From JAHEJB01 sp041748175 (GTDB lineage: Bacteria; Bacteroidota; Rhodothermia; Rhodothermales; Rubricoccaceae), in NCBI GenBank assembly GCA_041748175.1, contig JBGTDU010000115.1:1-64000 (forward strand): DNA of 64,000 nucleotides, in the 5' to 3' direction. Under the pieces are notes generated by a model. That model had not been told where the DNA came from. It searched no databases and saw nothing but the letters and a program-made list of their open reading frames with translations. The position numbers and the translations under genes were made by a program. Shown piece by piece: positions 35,785 to 45,840 of this stretch; position 1 is the stretch's first letter; the number at the start of each line of letters is the position of its first letter.

Positions 35785-36106
35785 AGGACGGGGCGAGGTT
35801 GTTCTCCTTGGCGAGTGCAAAGAGCGCATCGGCTGCCTCATCGGGGGTTTGGAAGACACTATGTTCCTGCCCGTCGACGGCGAGAGCGTAATCGATTTCG
35901 CCGTCCTCATCAGCATCCAGGTCTTCCCATTCGATGGCTTCCTCGATAACGAACAGATCGCGCTCAGGGTCGAACGAGGCGAGATAGCGCTCTCTGACGC
36001 TGTCCTTGTCGATAAGACTTACGTTTCCAAATGCGCCGTATTCCGGGTCGTAGAAAAGCGCTTCGAGAAGAAGTTGTCGGGCGAACTGATCGGAGTTGAA
36101 CGCCAT
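35756..36106 (-). CDS. small acidic protein of unknown function
   Basis: 116 residues from ATG 36106. Strongly acidic (FVIEEAIEWEDLDADEDGE, ending ILFEEEN), with a helical N-terminus (FNSDQFARQLLLEALF) and a beta-hairpin-like middle. No known motif. It follows lipB on the same strand with 45 bases between, and overlaps DUF423 tail to tail. Confidence 0.6.
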   Translation of the reverse strand: MAFNSDQFARQLLLEALFYDPEYGAFGNVSLIDKDSVRERYLASFDPERDLFVIEEAIEWEDLDADEDGEIDYALAVDGQEHSVFQTPDEAADALFALAKENNLAPSFMILFEEEN

Positions 36107-36151
36107 AGCGAGAGGGGTAAAGGGAAGAAATTCAGCGTGCGGCACCGCGAC

Positions 36152-36922
36152 TTACCGGACCTGCACGCTCGCGGCTCCCGATGAGGGTAATTGCAGGAAG
36201 GCGTCAATGTACGCGCGCGCTTCGAAACCGTGGAATGAAATAAGGTCTACTTCAAACCGACTGGCGAAGTGCTTGAGGAAGCGTGCCGCGACTTCCGTTT
36301 CATCAACAGAATGGCCAAGCTCCCGGGCGAGCGACGTCACGCCTCGGTCGCCAATTCCACAGGGCACAATCATATCGAACCAGCCGAGGTCTGTATTCAT
36401 GTTGAGGGCGAAGCCGTGCATGGTCACCCAGCGGCTGCATCGGATCCCCATCGCGCAGATTTTCCGTTCGGGCCCACGTTCGTCCGGGCCTATCCAGACG
36501 CCCGTCCGGCCTGTGATGCGGTCCGCATCCAAGCCATACTCGGAGCATGTCGCGATGATGGATTTCTCCAGCTCACGGAGGTAACGGTGGATGTCCGTGT
36601 AGAAGCGGTCGAGGTCCAGAATCGGATAACCGACCAGTTGCCCCGGCCCGTGAAACGTAATGTCTCCTCCCCGATCGACCTGGATGAACTCGGCTCCTTT
36701 CTCTGCCAATACCTGCTCGGTTAGCAAGAGATGACCCCGATCGCCACTTTTACCCAGGGTAAACACGGGCGGATGCTCGACGAGGAGCATCGCGTGGGAG
36801 AGATGTGTGGGCGGATCGCTTCGCTTTGCGGCAATCAGGCGTGCCTGGACCTGGCGCTGAAGCTCCCACGCCTCACGATAGGCGAGATGACCAAGATGGC
36901 AGACGACGACATCCATGCGCAC
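36152..36922 (-). CDS. lipB: octanoyltransferase LipB
   Basis: 256 residues. Family motifs are complete: LVEHPPVFTLGKSG, RGGDITFHGPGQLVGYPI, KICAMGIRCSRWVTMHGFA (K154) and the catalytic Cys C188 in VPCGIGDRGVTSLA. LipB moves octanoyl from acyl carrier protein to lipoyl domains in the cytoplasm. A start two codons later is equally possible. The inserted element at 36948 lies 26 bases upstream and may affect its promoter. Confidence 0.95.
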   Translation of the reverse strand: MRMDVVVCHLGHLAYREAWELQRQVQARLIAAKRSDPPTHLSHAMLLVEHPPVFTLGKSGDRGHLLLTEQVLAEKGAEFIQVDRGGDITFHGPGQLVGYPILDLDRFYTDIHRYLRELEKSIIATCSEYGLDADRITGRTGVWIGPDERGPERKICAMGIRCSRWVTMHGFALNMNTDLGWFDMIVPCGIGDRGVTSLARELGHSVDETEVAARFLKHFASRFEVDLISFHGFEARAYIDAFLQLPSSGAASVQVR

Positions 36923-36947
36923 TCACATCCCGTTCAATTTACCGACA

Positions 36948-37110
36948 TAGGGGTCTGTCGGACTAAGGGGTTCGTTACGAGGCGAGTGGGAAATCGAGAC
37001 CAGTTGTTCGCTCTTTTGAGGCGCATAGCGGGACTACGTAACGAAAAAGAGCGGAGAAATGGGCCGATCAACCGCCGCAGTAGAATCTGCCTAAGTTCGA
37101 CAGACCCCTA
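36948..37110. mobile_element. 159-bp MITE-like element with TA duplication in the sprA stop codon
   Basis: The element runs 36950-37108 with inverted ends of 19 bp and two mismatches (left GGGGTCTGTCGGACTAAGG; right, reversed, GGGGTCTGTCGAACTTAGG), flanked on both sides by TA. Inner inverted pairs TTCGTTAC/GTAACGAA and CGCTCTTTT/AAAAGAGCG allow further folding. There is no transposase. TA duplications are typical of Tc1/mariner-IS630-type transposition. The right TA plus the first G of the element make the TAG stop of sprA. Confidence 0.75.
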
Positions 37111-40100
37111 GTTTGAGAATGAAACGCGGAAGCTGAAGCCGCCGTTGATCAACGAAGTGGACGGGATCTGGCTGCCTCGGCTGTCGATGGTCTCGTACCG
37201 CACAAACACGTCCATGTTCACCTGGTTGGAGAGCGCGTACGACAGCCGGGGCTCTACCGTAAGCCTGGTCGATCCGGCATCCTGCGGAGGTGTCAGCTCG
37301 GCTCCTCGAAGGAGGTCCTGAAGGTCGTTCTTGATGAAGTGGACAAGGCTGCTGTTATCCGAACGAGCCATTGTGAGCGTAAAACGGAGGTTGTTGTTCA
37401 ACCTTCTCCGCCCGAAAAGAGGGATGCGCAACCCGGTTTTCGCGTAGGTGAGCCGGACAGTGAGTTCCTCCGTCGTGCTCTCGCTGACGCTGGCCGAGGC
37501 CGCAGAGAGAGAGCGGGCGTTGCTCTGATTCCACCCAAAGTCCGTTTGGAGGCCGCCCTTCCACGTCACATTTACGCCAACCAGGGGTTGGAAGCGCTCG
37601 TTTACCGTGGCTGTGGACGGCTCGCGAAATGGAATTTCGGAGACGAGCGTCTGGGTTACCAACGTACCGCCTTCGCCTGGCACCTGAATGTTCTGAGACG
37701 CCAGGCCGGTGCCGGCCGCCGCATTCGAGTTATAGCCCAGGTCGTAGGTGGCGGAATACCCGTGCCGCAGCGTCACCTGATTCGCCAGCGCCCTGAAAAG
37801 CGGCCAGCGAGAGAGACCGGAATAGTTGATTTCCCAGTTTGGGAGAGGCAGGACGTAAAATCCGCGCGGCCCGAAGGATCCAACGCCGGACGCAAAGGCG
37901 GACTGAAAATCGGCGGCGATGCCAGATCGGGTAAGAACCTCGGTGCTCACGGAGTCCGCTAGAGCGCCACCAGCCGCCGCAGCGTCCGCATCGTAACGCT
38001 CTCGCTGAAGCTCAAGCAAACGCTCGTACGTCCCTCGGATGGCAACGACGGTCGAATGGCCGCTTCCCCGCTCTACCGCCGGTCGTTCTGTCAAATTTCC
38101 GTCGGTGAGGTCAAGTGTTATGTCTTCGCTCTGGTTCCAGTTGGCATCCCATGTAAGGTTCACGTTTAGGTCAGGGGTTAGCCTGATCGTAGTCCGAGCG
38201 TTGACGTTGTGGCCAAAACCAAGGATATCGCGGTACAGCAGGTTGCCCCCAGTAATGCGCTGCTCCAAAGGAATTCTGTTTTGGAGGGAGAGGCGATAGC
38301 CGAGCGAAGGCCCTTGGCCCAGGAGTGCGTCATAGAGCGAAAAGTGGTCGCCGTTCAGGCCGGAGGCGGCCGCGTTGCGGGTTCCATTGTACGTGATCGT
38401 CAGATCCTCGGTGCCAGTTACGGCGAGAAACAGCTTCCTGCCAATGGAGGCAAGGCCGGGTAGCCGCGGCCCGGGGCGCTCTTCCGTTTGTGCCTGGCCT
38501 CCATCCTCAGCTTGGTCGGCATCTGTGGGGCGCTCGCCTTCCTCGCCTTCATCTTCTTCGTCGCCCCGGTTTTCTCCCGGACGGCCACGATCGGGGGTGT
38601 CTCCACGGCCCTGGCTGGCTTGTTGTTCGGCTTGCTCCATGTTTCGGTAAAAAGAGAACAGTCGCCAAAACTCCCTAGGCCGAAACTGCAGGCCTCCCCG
38701 CAGGTTCGCCGACGTCTGCACATTGGCTGCTATCTGGCCGTCAAGATCCTGGTCGAAATTCCAGGCGAACTGCCCACCGTAGGTCACGGGCTGCGGCCGG
38801 AACCAGCGGAGGAAAGTCACGCGGTCCAGCTGTGGCTGAAACGTAGCGGTCAGGTTCTGCCCGTAGCTGTTCGTCAGCACGCGGCGCTCGCCGCTGAACA
38901 CGCCGCTGACCACCTCGCCGAAGGGGAGAACGTCCAGAGCGGTGATCTCTTGAATCACGTAGCCTAGATTCCTCAACTCGGGAACCGATAACGAATCCGG
39001 AATGCCGAAATCCTGGCGTGCAATGCCACCTGGGGCGAATGCTTCTTCGTCGCTGATGTCATAATCCCGGGTCGTACCGAGCGAGTCTCGGACGAAGAGT
39101 TCGAATCCGGCCTCGGCGCCTGCACCGTCAAGGCTCTGATCAATATCCGAGCGGTAGCCAAGCGCGAGGAAGGTAAACGGGTTGTATGAAAGGTCGAAGG
39201 TTCTTCCATGCCCGAACCGGTGATCGCGACGGGTAGGGTAGAGGAAGCGCTCGGGGACGCCCAGGTTTACGGGGTTGTTGAGCACCTCGGCCAGCGGCCT
39301 GTCGCGGTTGTCGTTCACCGACCGGTCGGCATCCGCGCTGAACGCGAACGATTGGGGCAGGTAATTCAGCCGCAGTTTGCCCAGAATGCCTAGCACGGGC
39401 ACATTATCGACGAACCAAAATGGCCGAATTGAACGCGCGCGCGGCACGGTCAAGCGGTAGGAGAACGACGCCGACCAGAAGTCGTTGTCGCCGAACTGGC
39501 TGAACGGGGAGCGCGAACGCGTCGCCGAATTCGTGTACACAACCGACACGCCGTCAATCGTGTAGCGAAGCCAGGGAGATCGGCTACCACTCTTCGAGAG
39601 CGGAACGCGCACGGATCGCGAAAACGACGCCGTCTCGCTCTCTCCCCTGATCTGCTCTACGCGCGCCAGGCGTTCTTCCGGCGTCAGCGTTGGGTCCTCC
39701 TCCGCCTGCGCGATGAGTTCCTCGACCCGAATGTCGCCTCGGCGGGGTGCGAAACGGGGTGTATTCTGGCTCTGCTGAACCGAGAGCGAGATCGGCATAT
39801 TCCAGCCGAAACGTTCGGGCAACAACTTGTGGGCGTTAAACGTGGCCAATACGCTGTAGTCCTGTTCGTCGTTGAAACTGCGGTCGCCGAGCCCACCTCC
39901 CAGGTCACCGAATCCAGACGTCTGCTGGCTGAACCGCGCGTTCACACTGGCAACGTCCGCTAGCTGCGCCGTAGCCCTCGCGTACGCGCTCCATCCCGGT
40001 TCCTCGTCATAACCCGCGACGCGCAACTCGTTGAACCATACCTCAACGTTCTCCAATGGCAATGTGGAGCCGCCTTCCCCATTCCTGACGCCAAGCGCTA

Positions 40101-43100
40101 CCGTACTGATCGAGAGGATGGAGGGATTGCCACGGATGGTGATTCGCGAACCGGGCGGCGCGCCCTCCGGCGTGCGGTTGTTCGAATAGGGCTCATCCAG
40201 CGGAATCGTTGGGTCGTTGTCTCGCTCGACTTTGAGTTGGTTCAGTTCGCTCAGGACGACGTTGATAGAATTGAGGTCGATGGTTTCCGTCCCGACCAGC
40301 ACGTTCGTCTGCCACAAGCTGTCGGCGTTCACCGCTTCCCCTTCGGGAATCACATAAGGGTAGAGCGGTTGTTCATACTCGTAATAATCGGCCGTCTGAT
40401 TATCACCCAGCCGAACGAACACACGCACCGAGTCGCGCCGTTCGAATCCTTCTCCGTGGGTAAAAAGGCGCAAATTGCTGTACTTCGTAAGATCCTGCGG
40501 GTTTGTCGTAAAGGGCTTGTAGATCGCCCTGCTGGCGCCTTCAGGCAAATCCTCGACTCTGAAGATGAGCGACTGCTCGCGTTGCCGGATCAGGTTGCCC
40601 GAAATGTCCGGCGTTCGGCTGACGAGCGCGCCGACGGGGATCGCGTATTGATTGGGGTTCTCCTCGTTGTTGATGGTTTCGATGAACAGTCGGGGCTCGA
40701 CGATTCCGGGCGTGGGCGGCCCGGATGGGTCGTCGATTCCCACGTTATCCGACTTGAGCCACTGGCTTCCAACGAGCTCGAGCGTAGCGAAGCGTAGCGT
40801 GGCTTGTTTGTCGTGGCCGGTGGTCCAGATGCGCATGAACTCGATCGAGTTGAAATCCTCAATCCCCCCGATGGCTTCGCGGTCTTCGCTTCGAACGGGG
40901 ATCCGCATCACGAACCAAGTCTGGTCCGAACCTTCCGCACGAATGTCGTTCTGGAAGAAAGGGCTCGCGCGAATGCCCGCCTCATCCAGAGGGATGGTGT
41001 AACGAAAATGTCGCTCAGCTACGTCCAGCGACTGATCCCCGTTGAGGTCTTCGGAGTCGGGTTGCCTGGAGTTTCCCGACGTACCGGCATCGGATATCTT
41101 CTGCTGGCTTTCAAATGCATTCAACTCGAGCCCAGGGAAGAACCGGCTGAACCGCTCCTGAAGGGTAGCCCTTCCGCCCTCGAAGCGGTTTCCGTTGTTG
41201 AAATATCCGGCGTCGTCGAAGTGATGGAAGTCGTCGGCAGAAGGATCTTCATCGGCCCGTATCTGCCGCATCGAACCGGGCGTCAGCCCAGCAAGGAACT
41301 CGCCGAAGAACGCGCGTTCGTCCGTTTCATAGTCGGTTCCGCCAGTCACAGACCTCGTCGAGCGGAGGCCGTCAAGTCCAAGGTCTTCCGTCTGGCCCGT
41401 CGCATCGTCGAAGTCGACCGTCGTGGAGGTTTGTCCGTCAGCCAGACGCCCCCAAACGTCCGAGTTCACGGGTGCGATAGGGACTTCGCGGAGGCCGTCC
41501 TCGTTGTTGAACTGCCGGTTGGGGATCACATCCTCGCTGACCTCACCGAGATCGACATGCAGGACAGCGCCGGAATTGATGGTCTCCGTCCCGTCGCGGC
41601 CTCCGAGCGGGGAGAATATGAATTCCACGAACTCGATGTTGTTGCGGCCGCCAAAATCGGTGTAGCCTTCCGGAAGGCGCTGCACCATGCCGCCCCACAC
41701 CGTCGCGGGGTTCGCGTCATACGTAGTCGCTAACTCCCCATTGTAGTTGTAGGGGCCGCGGTCCGAGGGGTCGATGTAGAGATCGAGCGTCGGGATGGTT
41801 TCTGGCTGTCCGCGCTGTACCTCCCGATCCTGAAAAATTTCCTGAAGGCCAATCTGGCGCGTCGCGGGCGTCGTGCAGTCCAGTTCGCTGCAAAGGCCGG
41901 CGCGATAGGTGCTGGCCAGGACGGAATACCAGGAGAACAGACCTCGCCAGTTCGACGCCAAAAGGGGCTCTGTAACCGGAATGCCCGCCATCCATGCGAT
42001 GACGCCGGAAGGACCTGAGCCCGTCGGCGATGCCGCCAAACGCCACTGGCCGGGCTGGGTCAGAGAAAAGACGTTCTCGACACCCTCGAAATCGTCGATA
42101 AATGAAAGGCCCGACTGTTCATCCTCATAAAAATCGCGGTTGATGGAGTTCAGAGCAGCGCGCTCCTGGTTGAACGCAAAAGTTTCTGGGTGGCCAGGAT
42201 TGAGCCTGGCGTATTCGGCTTTGAACTCTATCCGACTTGGTGCCCGGGTCTGGATGAAAGGAAGTGCATCCAGAACGCTAGTCATCCACCTTGGCTCGGC
42301 CTCAAACCTGCCGTCGAAACCCATGATCGTGTTCTGAAGCGGTTCTTCCCCGATGCGGTACTTGTCTATCAAGGGGCGTTCGGAGAGGCGCATCCACGTC
42401 GCGCCTAGTTCCATGTCCTCGCCGACCGTGTAGTTGGCGCGAAGGCCGAGCAATGTCTTGCTTCCAATGGCTGCAAACTGGTTGCGCTCGTAATCGATTC
42501 GCAGATTCTGTCCGGGCGTCAGGAAGGCCGCGTTGATTATTTCAACCGTTCCACTTACGTCGTTGACGATGTAGTCCGTGCCTTCCTGCAACTCAATGGA
42601 GCCCGACGTGACGCTCACCGAGCCCTCGACCACGGCAAACCCCAATTCGTAGATGGACTGCACGGTGCTCCGGAACGACCCCGCTACCGCATATCGGTTG
42701 ATGTTTTGTATCTGCGTACCGGCGTTGATTGACGTAAGGCTGTAGAGGTCGTCAATGACGAACGCGGCGGTAGCCTGGGCGGCGCTGGTTCCGAGGAACG
42801 TCACGTCTAGTCCGTCAATGCTGCCCGCGAGCACATCGCGGAGGTAGTCCCCAAATGGCTCGCGAACGGGAAAGATGATGCGCCCGGCTCCGGCGTCGAT
42901 CGTTATTGATTCCTTGAAGTCGAAAACGTCGTCCGGTTGGGTTGCTCCGTCTCGGTTGAGCCGATCCAGGCCAAACGTCTGAAGCAGTGTTTGTTGCTGC
43001 CCGACCGTTACACCCGGAAGGGTTCGTTGTGGTGTACTGGAAGGCGGACTGTACGTGATATCCACGTCGAACGCGTCCGCCGTGAGCGAGCGGCCGCCAA

Positions 43101-44904
43101 CGCGATAGATATTGCGCATGGTGAGGGACCACGATGCATCGGTGGGGGATATCTGGCTTCCCCGCAGGAGCTTCAGGATAATTTTATCGCCATTCGAGGA
43201 GCCCGAGTTTGAGCCTTCGCCAAAGTCGCCAACCGTGACAGGTGTGCCATCCGATGTTAGATACTGATAGGACACGGCGAGCATGTCCGTGTCCTGAAGG
43301 CGACTCGTTAGGGAGATGTACCCAAGCCGGGAGTCTATCGTGTAATCAACATTCTCTTCCAGCTTTCTGAAGGGCGCTGTTTCGAAATCGGCGCTAGCCA
43401 AGCCGAATGCGTCCTCGATAATGACCTGGCTGGACGAATCGCGCAAAACGTTGAGGTCATCGTCCGAATACTGGTCGAACAACTCGTTCGGCAGCGGTGC
43501 GGTGATCCCCAAGGCATCGAGGTAGGCATCACCGCCTGCGAGTACACCATTTTCCGGCGCATTGGGTATCGTATTTCCGGGGCCGGGTTCACCGAGGTCA
43601 AGCAACGCCGTGGCATAGACGATATTGATTTCCGAGCCGGTCGTGTTGAGCACGGATCGGTCGTGAATCCAGACGTCGATGTTGGCTATCTGCCCGAAGC
43701 CTGGGCTCAGCGTCACATTGTTCGGGTTAGTGTGCCCTTCGTCCCACCAGTTTCGGAAATGGTACCCCAGGAAGTAGTGGGCATTGTCTTCATAGTTGTG
43801 GGGTGCGAGGCTAAACTCGGTCGTCTGGCTGCCTCCCTCAATGTTCAGTTCGTCGCTCTGGGCGTCCTGCTGGCTTGCTACCGCGGTAAGGCCGAGCCCG
43901 CCGAACCGCAGGTCGGTACGGAGCCCGAATAGCCTTTGCCCACCGCGAATAAGCTCGCTGGGCGTTTGCAGGAAGACGTTGCCCGCCTCTATTCGCTGGA
44001 CGATGTCGTCGTCGTATCCCTCGTAAACCAGCGAGACCTGGTTCTCGAAATCGAACGTGTTCTGCGTGTCGTAATTGACGTTGACTCGGAGCTTGTCGCC
44101 GATCGTTCCGGTGATTCCGAGCGACAGCTCCTGGCCGAAGTCGGGATTGACAGAGCCTCCACTGCCGGTCGCGGCCTCCTGGAGCTCGTTTCGCTGGTAG
44201 TCGAAGCCGAGGTCGATATCGGCCCGACCGTTGACGCGCAGGTCCACCTCGTTTTTGCCAAACAAACCGGAGAAGACGCTGTTGTTGCCTCCGGGGATGT
44301 CGATGGTGATTCCAAGCCCGCCACGCCCCTGGCGGCGCCCCCGGCGCGATGCCAGATCGCGGAAGCCAAGCTGAATAGCATCCCGGAGCCGTGCATCCCG
44401 GTAGGTCTCAAGATCGACATCTGCGGGGACTCGTACATCCTGTTGCGCGACGTCTTCGGTAATCAGGAAGCGCAATTCCGATGAGTCGAGGACGGCCTCG
44501 CGCCGCCAATACGGGCCCGGCTCGAACGCGAACGGCCTCGGTCGGCGGTCGGCAAGAGGGGAAGAGTATCCCTCGTGGCGGGGCGTGGGGAAATACAGCT
44601 GGCTGAGACTGTCCGCGTCGGTCGTATCCGCATCCGTGGTATCCGCCGCGAGGCCCTCTGTGCTATCCGTTGCCGCTTCGAGGAGATCACGGATGGCCGC
44701 ATCAACGGCAACAGAATCCGTATCCGCGCGCGCCGTCCTGAAGACCGAGTTTGGCCAATGGGCGCCGTTCGCCGCAATCGAACTCGCCTGAAGCCCCATG
44801 AGCACCGCCACCGTCGCAACGATCGCTGCGAAGAGCGGAAGCAAACGGAAAGGACTACGTGCCTTGGGAGTTACGTGCACAGCGACAAAGTCGGCATCGA
44901 ACAC
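37108..44904 (-). CDS. sprA: T9SS outer-membrane channel protein SprA
   Basis: 2,598 residues, slightly longer than the usual 2,400. An N-terminal hydrophobic leader near 18-38, then the SprA pattern of very long beta-barrel sequence: GNNSVFSGLFGKNEVDLRVNG near 215 is shortened here to its core NEVDLRVNG, then LRVNVNYDTQNTFDFE, RTPDISGNLIRQREQSL and many strand pairs up to a final FRVSFSN. SprA forms the 36-strand channel that passes cargo through the outer membrane. An acidic, Gln/Gly-rich insertion at about 2088-2141 (GDEEDEGEEGERPTDAD) may be a disordered loop. The stop codon lies on the edge of an inserted element. Many T9SS cargo genes lie in the same window. Confidence 0.95.
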   Translation of the reverse strand: MFDADFVAVHVTPKARSPFRLLPLFAAIVATVAVLMGLQASSIAANGAHWPNSVFRTARADTDSVAVDAAIRDLLEAATDSTEGLAADTTDADTTDADSLSQLYFPTPRHEGYSSPLADRRPRPFAFEPGPYWRREAVLDSSELRFLITEDVAQQDVRVPADVDLETYRDARLRDAIQLGFRDLASRRGRRQGRGGLGITIDIPGGNNSVFSGLFGKNEVDLRVNGRADIDLGFDYQRNELQEAATGSGGSVNPDFGQELSLGITGTIGDKLRVNVNYDTQNTFDFENQVSLVYEGYDDDIVQRIEAGNVFLQTPSELIRGGQRLFGLRTDLRFGGLGLTAVASQQDAQSDELNIEGGSQTTEFSLAPHNYEDNAHYFLGYHFRNWWDEGHTNPNNVTLSPGFGQIANIDVWIHDRSVLNTTGSEINIVYATALLDLGEPGPGNTIPNAPENGVLAGGDAYLDALGITAPLPNELFDQYSDDDLNVLRDSSSQVIIEDAFGLASADFETAPFRKLEENVDYTIDSRLGYISLTSRLQDTDMLAVSYQYLTSDGTPVTVGDFGEGSNSGSSNGDKIILKLLRGSQISPTDASWSLTMRNIYRVGGRSLTADAFDVDITYSPPSSTPQRTLPGVTVGQQQTLLQTFGLDRLNRDGATQPDDVFDFKESITIDAGAGRIIFPVREPFGDYLRDVLAGSIDGLDVTFLGTSAAQATAAFVIDDLYSLTSINAGTQIQNINRYAVAGSFRSTVQSIYELGFAVVEGSVSVTSGSIELQEGTDYIVNDVSGTVEIINAAFLTPGQNLRIDYERNQFAAIGSKTLLGLRANYTVGEDMELGATWMRLSERPLIDKYRIGEEPLQNTIMGFDGRFEAEPRWMTSVLDALPFIQTRAPSRIEFKAEYARLNPGHPETFAFNQERAALNSINRDFYEDEQSGLSFIDDFEGVENVFSLTQPGQWRLAASPTGSGPSGVIAWMAGIPVTEPLLASNWRGLFSWYSVLASTYRAGLCSELDCTTPATRQIGLQEIFQDREVQRGQPETIPTLDLYIDPSDRGPYNYNGELATTYDANPATVWGGMVQRLPEGYTDFGGRNNIEFVEFIFSPLGGRDGTETINSGAVLHVDLGEVSEDVIPNRQFNNEDGLREVPIAPVNSDVWGRLADGQTSTTVDFDDATGQTEDLGLDGLRSTRSVTGGTDYETDERAFFGEFLAGLTPGSMRQIRADEDPSADDFHHFDDAGYFNNGNRFEGGRATLQERFSRFFPGLELNAFESQQKISDAGTSGNSRQPDSEDLNGDQSLDVAERHFRYTIPLDEAGIRASPFFQNDIRAEGSDQTWFVMRIPVRSEDREAIGGIEDFNSIEFMRIWTTGHDKQATLRFATLELVGSQWLKSDNVGIDDPSGPPTPGIVEPRLFIETINNEENPNQYAIPVGALVSRTPDISGNLIRQREQSLIFRVEDLPEGASRAIYKPFTTNPQDLTKYSNLRLFTHGEGFERRDSVRVFVRLGDNQTADYYEYEQPLYPYVIPEGEAVNADSLWQTNVLVGTETIDLNSINVVLSELNQLKVERDNDPTIPLDEPYSNNRTPEGAPPGSRITIRGNPSILSISTVALGVRNGEGGSTLPLENVEVWFNELRVAGYDEEPGWSAYARATAQLADVASVNARFSQQTSGFGDLGGGLGDRSFNDEQDYSVLATFNAHKLLPERFGWNMPISLSVQQSQNTPRFAPRRGDIRVEELIAQAEEDPTLTPEERLARVEQIRGESETASFSRSVRVPLSKSGSRSPWLRYTIDGVSVVYTNSATRSRSPFSQFGDNDFWSASFSYRLTVPRARSIRPFWFVDNVPVLGILGKLRLNYLPQSFAFSADADRSVNDNRDRPLAEVLNNPVNLGVPERFLYPTRRDHRFGHGRTFDLSYNPFTFLALGYRSDIDQSLDGAGAEAGFELFVRDSLGTTRDYDISDEEAFAPGGIARQDFGIPDSLSVPELRNLGYVIQEITALDVLPFGEVVSGVFSGERRVLTNSYGQNLTATFQPQLDRVTFLRWFRPQPVTYGGQFAWNFDQDLDGQIAANVQTSANLRGGLQFRPREFWRLFSFYRNMEQAEQQASQGRGDTPDRGRPGENRGDEEDEGEEGERPTDADQAEDGGQAQTEERPGPRLPGLASIGRKLFLAVTGTEDLTITYNGTRNAAASGLNGDHFSLYDALLGQGPSLGYRLSLQNRIPLEQRITGGNLLYRDILGFGHNVNARTTIRLTPDLNVNLTWDANWNQSEDITLDLTDGNLTERPAVERGSGHSTVVAIRGTYERLLELQRERYDADAAAAGGALADSVSTEVLTRSGIAADFQSAFASGVGSFGPRGFYVLPLPNWEINYSGLSRWPLFRALANQVTLRHGYSATYDLGYNSNAAAGTGLASQNIQVPGEGGTLVTQTLVSEIPFREPSTATVNERFQPLVGVNVTWKGGLQTDFGWNQSNARSLSAASASVSESTTEELTVRLTYAKTGLRIPLFGRRRLNNNLRFTLTMARSDNSSLVHFIKNDLQDLLRGAELTPPQDAGSTRLTVEPRLSYALSNQVNMDVFVRYETIDSRGSQIPSTSLINGGFSFRVSFSN

Positions 44905-45285
44905 ACACGCCTGTCTCCGGCGTCCGCCGGATGCGGCGCTGGATCATCCTCACTAGCCTGCGGCGGGCGCAGCCAACGTGTCGGAAGGCGGGCGGATAAT
45001 CAACGTGGGCGTAACGAAGCGACTATAGGATCCGATGGGGAGGCCAGCTGAAACACGTCCTGACACGCAAAGCACACAGACTTTGCGCCTGCGATGCCTA
45101 GCGCTAAAACTACGCCTACCTCGAAGGGGTCGCAAGGTTAGAAACGGTCAGCTTCTGGGCACAAAGCGTGGGATGATCGATAGGTACCGTTCGCCGTGGC
45201 AACGGATCGATGGCGTTCCTGAGTAGCTACGACGCCTTGGATTCCGTAGTCTACCGGCCGCTGCCATGTTCAACCCTCGCGCTGT
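44905..45285. other. 381-base divergent gap between sprA and the NTF2-like gene
   Basis: TCCGGCGTCCGCCGGA makes a short perfect hairpin near 44917. No clear TAnnTTTG promoter, repeat family or coding frame was recognised. Promoters for both flanking genes should lie here. Confidence 0.5.
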
Positions 45286-45831
45286 ATGCCGCCAGTCACA
45301 ACCCTTTCCATCCCACGCTGGGCGATGGGTGCCGCGGCCTTGGTTTTCTTCGCTGCGTGCGGTTCCAGCACGCGGACGACCACGGAAACGCATCCGCCCC
45401 AACCTGCCCAAATCCACGGTACGCTTCCCCCTATTGCCCAACCCTTTCCCGGCTCCGACGAGATCGCGGCGGAAATTCGAGCCATTCTTGACGATCAGGT
45501 CGTCGACTGGAACGCAGGCAACATTCGCGGCTACATGAACGGCTACTCACGGTCTGACTCGCTCTACTTCATCTCGGATGGGACGTTGCGGACGGGCTGG
45601 CAAAACAACCTCTACGCCTACGTGCGCAACTATCCCTCCCGCGCGTCTATGGGCACGCTGTCGTTTGAGGATCTGCACGTTCAAGTCCTTTCGTCCGACA
45701 CCGCGCTTGTGTTCGGGCGGTATCGTCTCATCCGCGCAGACGACGAACCGCTCGGCCTCTTTTCGCTTATTGTCCGCAAGGAGGCCGACGGTTGGCGAAT
45801 TATCCACGACCATACCTCGTCATCGCCGTGA
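45286..45831 (+). CDS. NTF2-like (SnoaL/DUF4440) lipoprotein
   Basis: 181 residues; lipobox FAAC near residue 22-25 after a hydrophobic leader (AMGAAALVFFAACGS). An NTF2-like fold follows: EIRAILDDQVVDWNAGNIRGY is shortened here to its core DDQVVDWNAGN, then YFISDGTLRTGWQ, TALVFGRYRLI and WRIIHDHTSSSP. These proteins are small cone-shaped domains binding hydrophobic ligands, role unknown. The SDR gene follows 9 bases later, so they form a unit. Confidence 0.85.
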   Translation: MPPVTTLSIPRWAMGAAALVFFAACGSSTRTTTETHPPQPAQIHGTLPPIAQPFPGSDEIAAEIRAILDDQVVDWNAGNIRGYMNGYSRSDSLYFISDGTLRTGWQNNLYAYVRNYPSRASMGTLSFEDLHVQVLSSDTALVFGRYRLIRADDEPLGLFSLIVRKEADGWRIIHDHTSSSP

Positions 45832-45840
45832 GGCCGCGCC

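Noticed and set aside
37108..44904. Sequencing fault as an explanation for the long sprA
   Set aside because: The frame is continuous and the extra length is a plausible acidic loop; large SprA proteins are normal.
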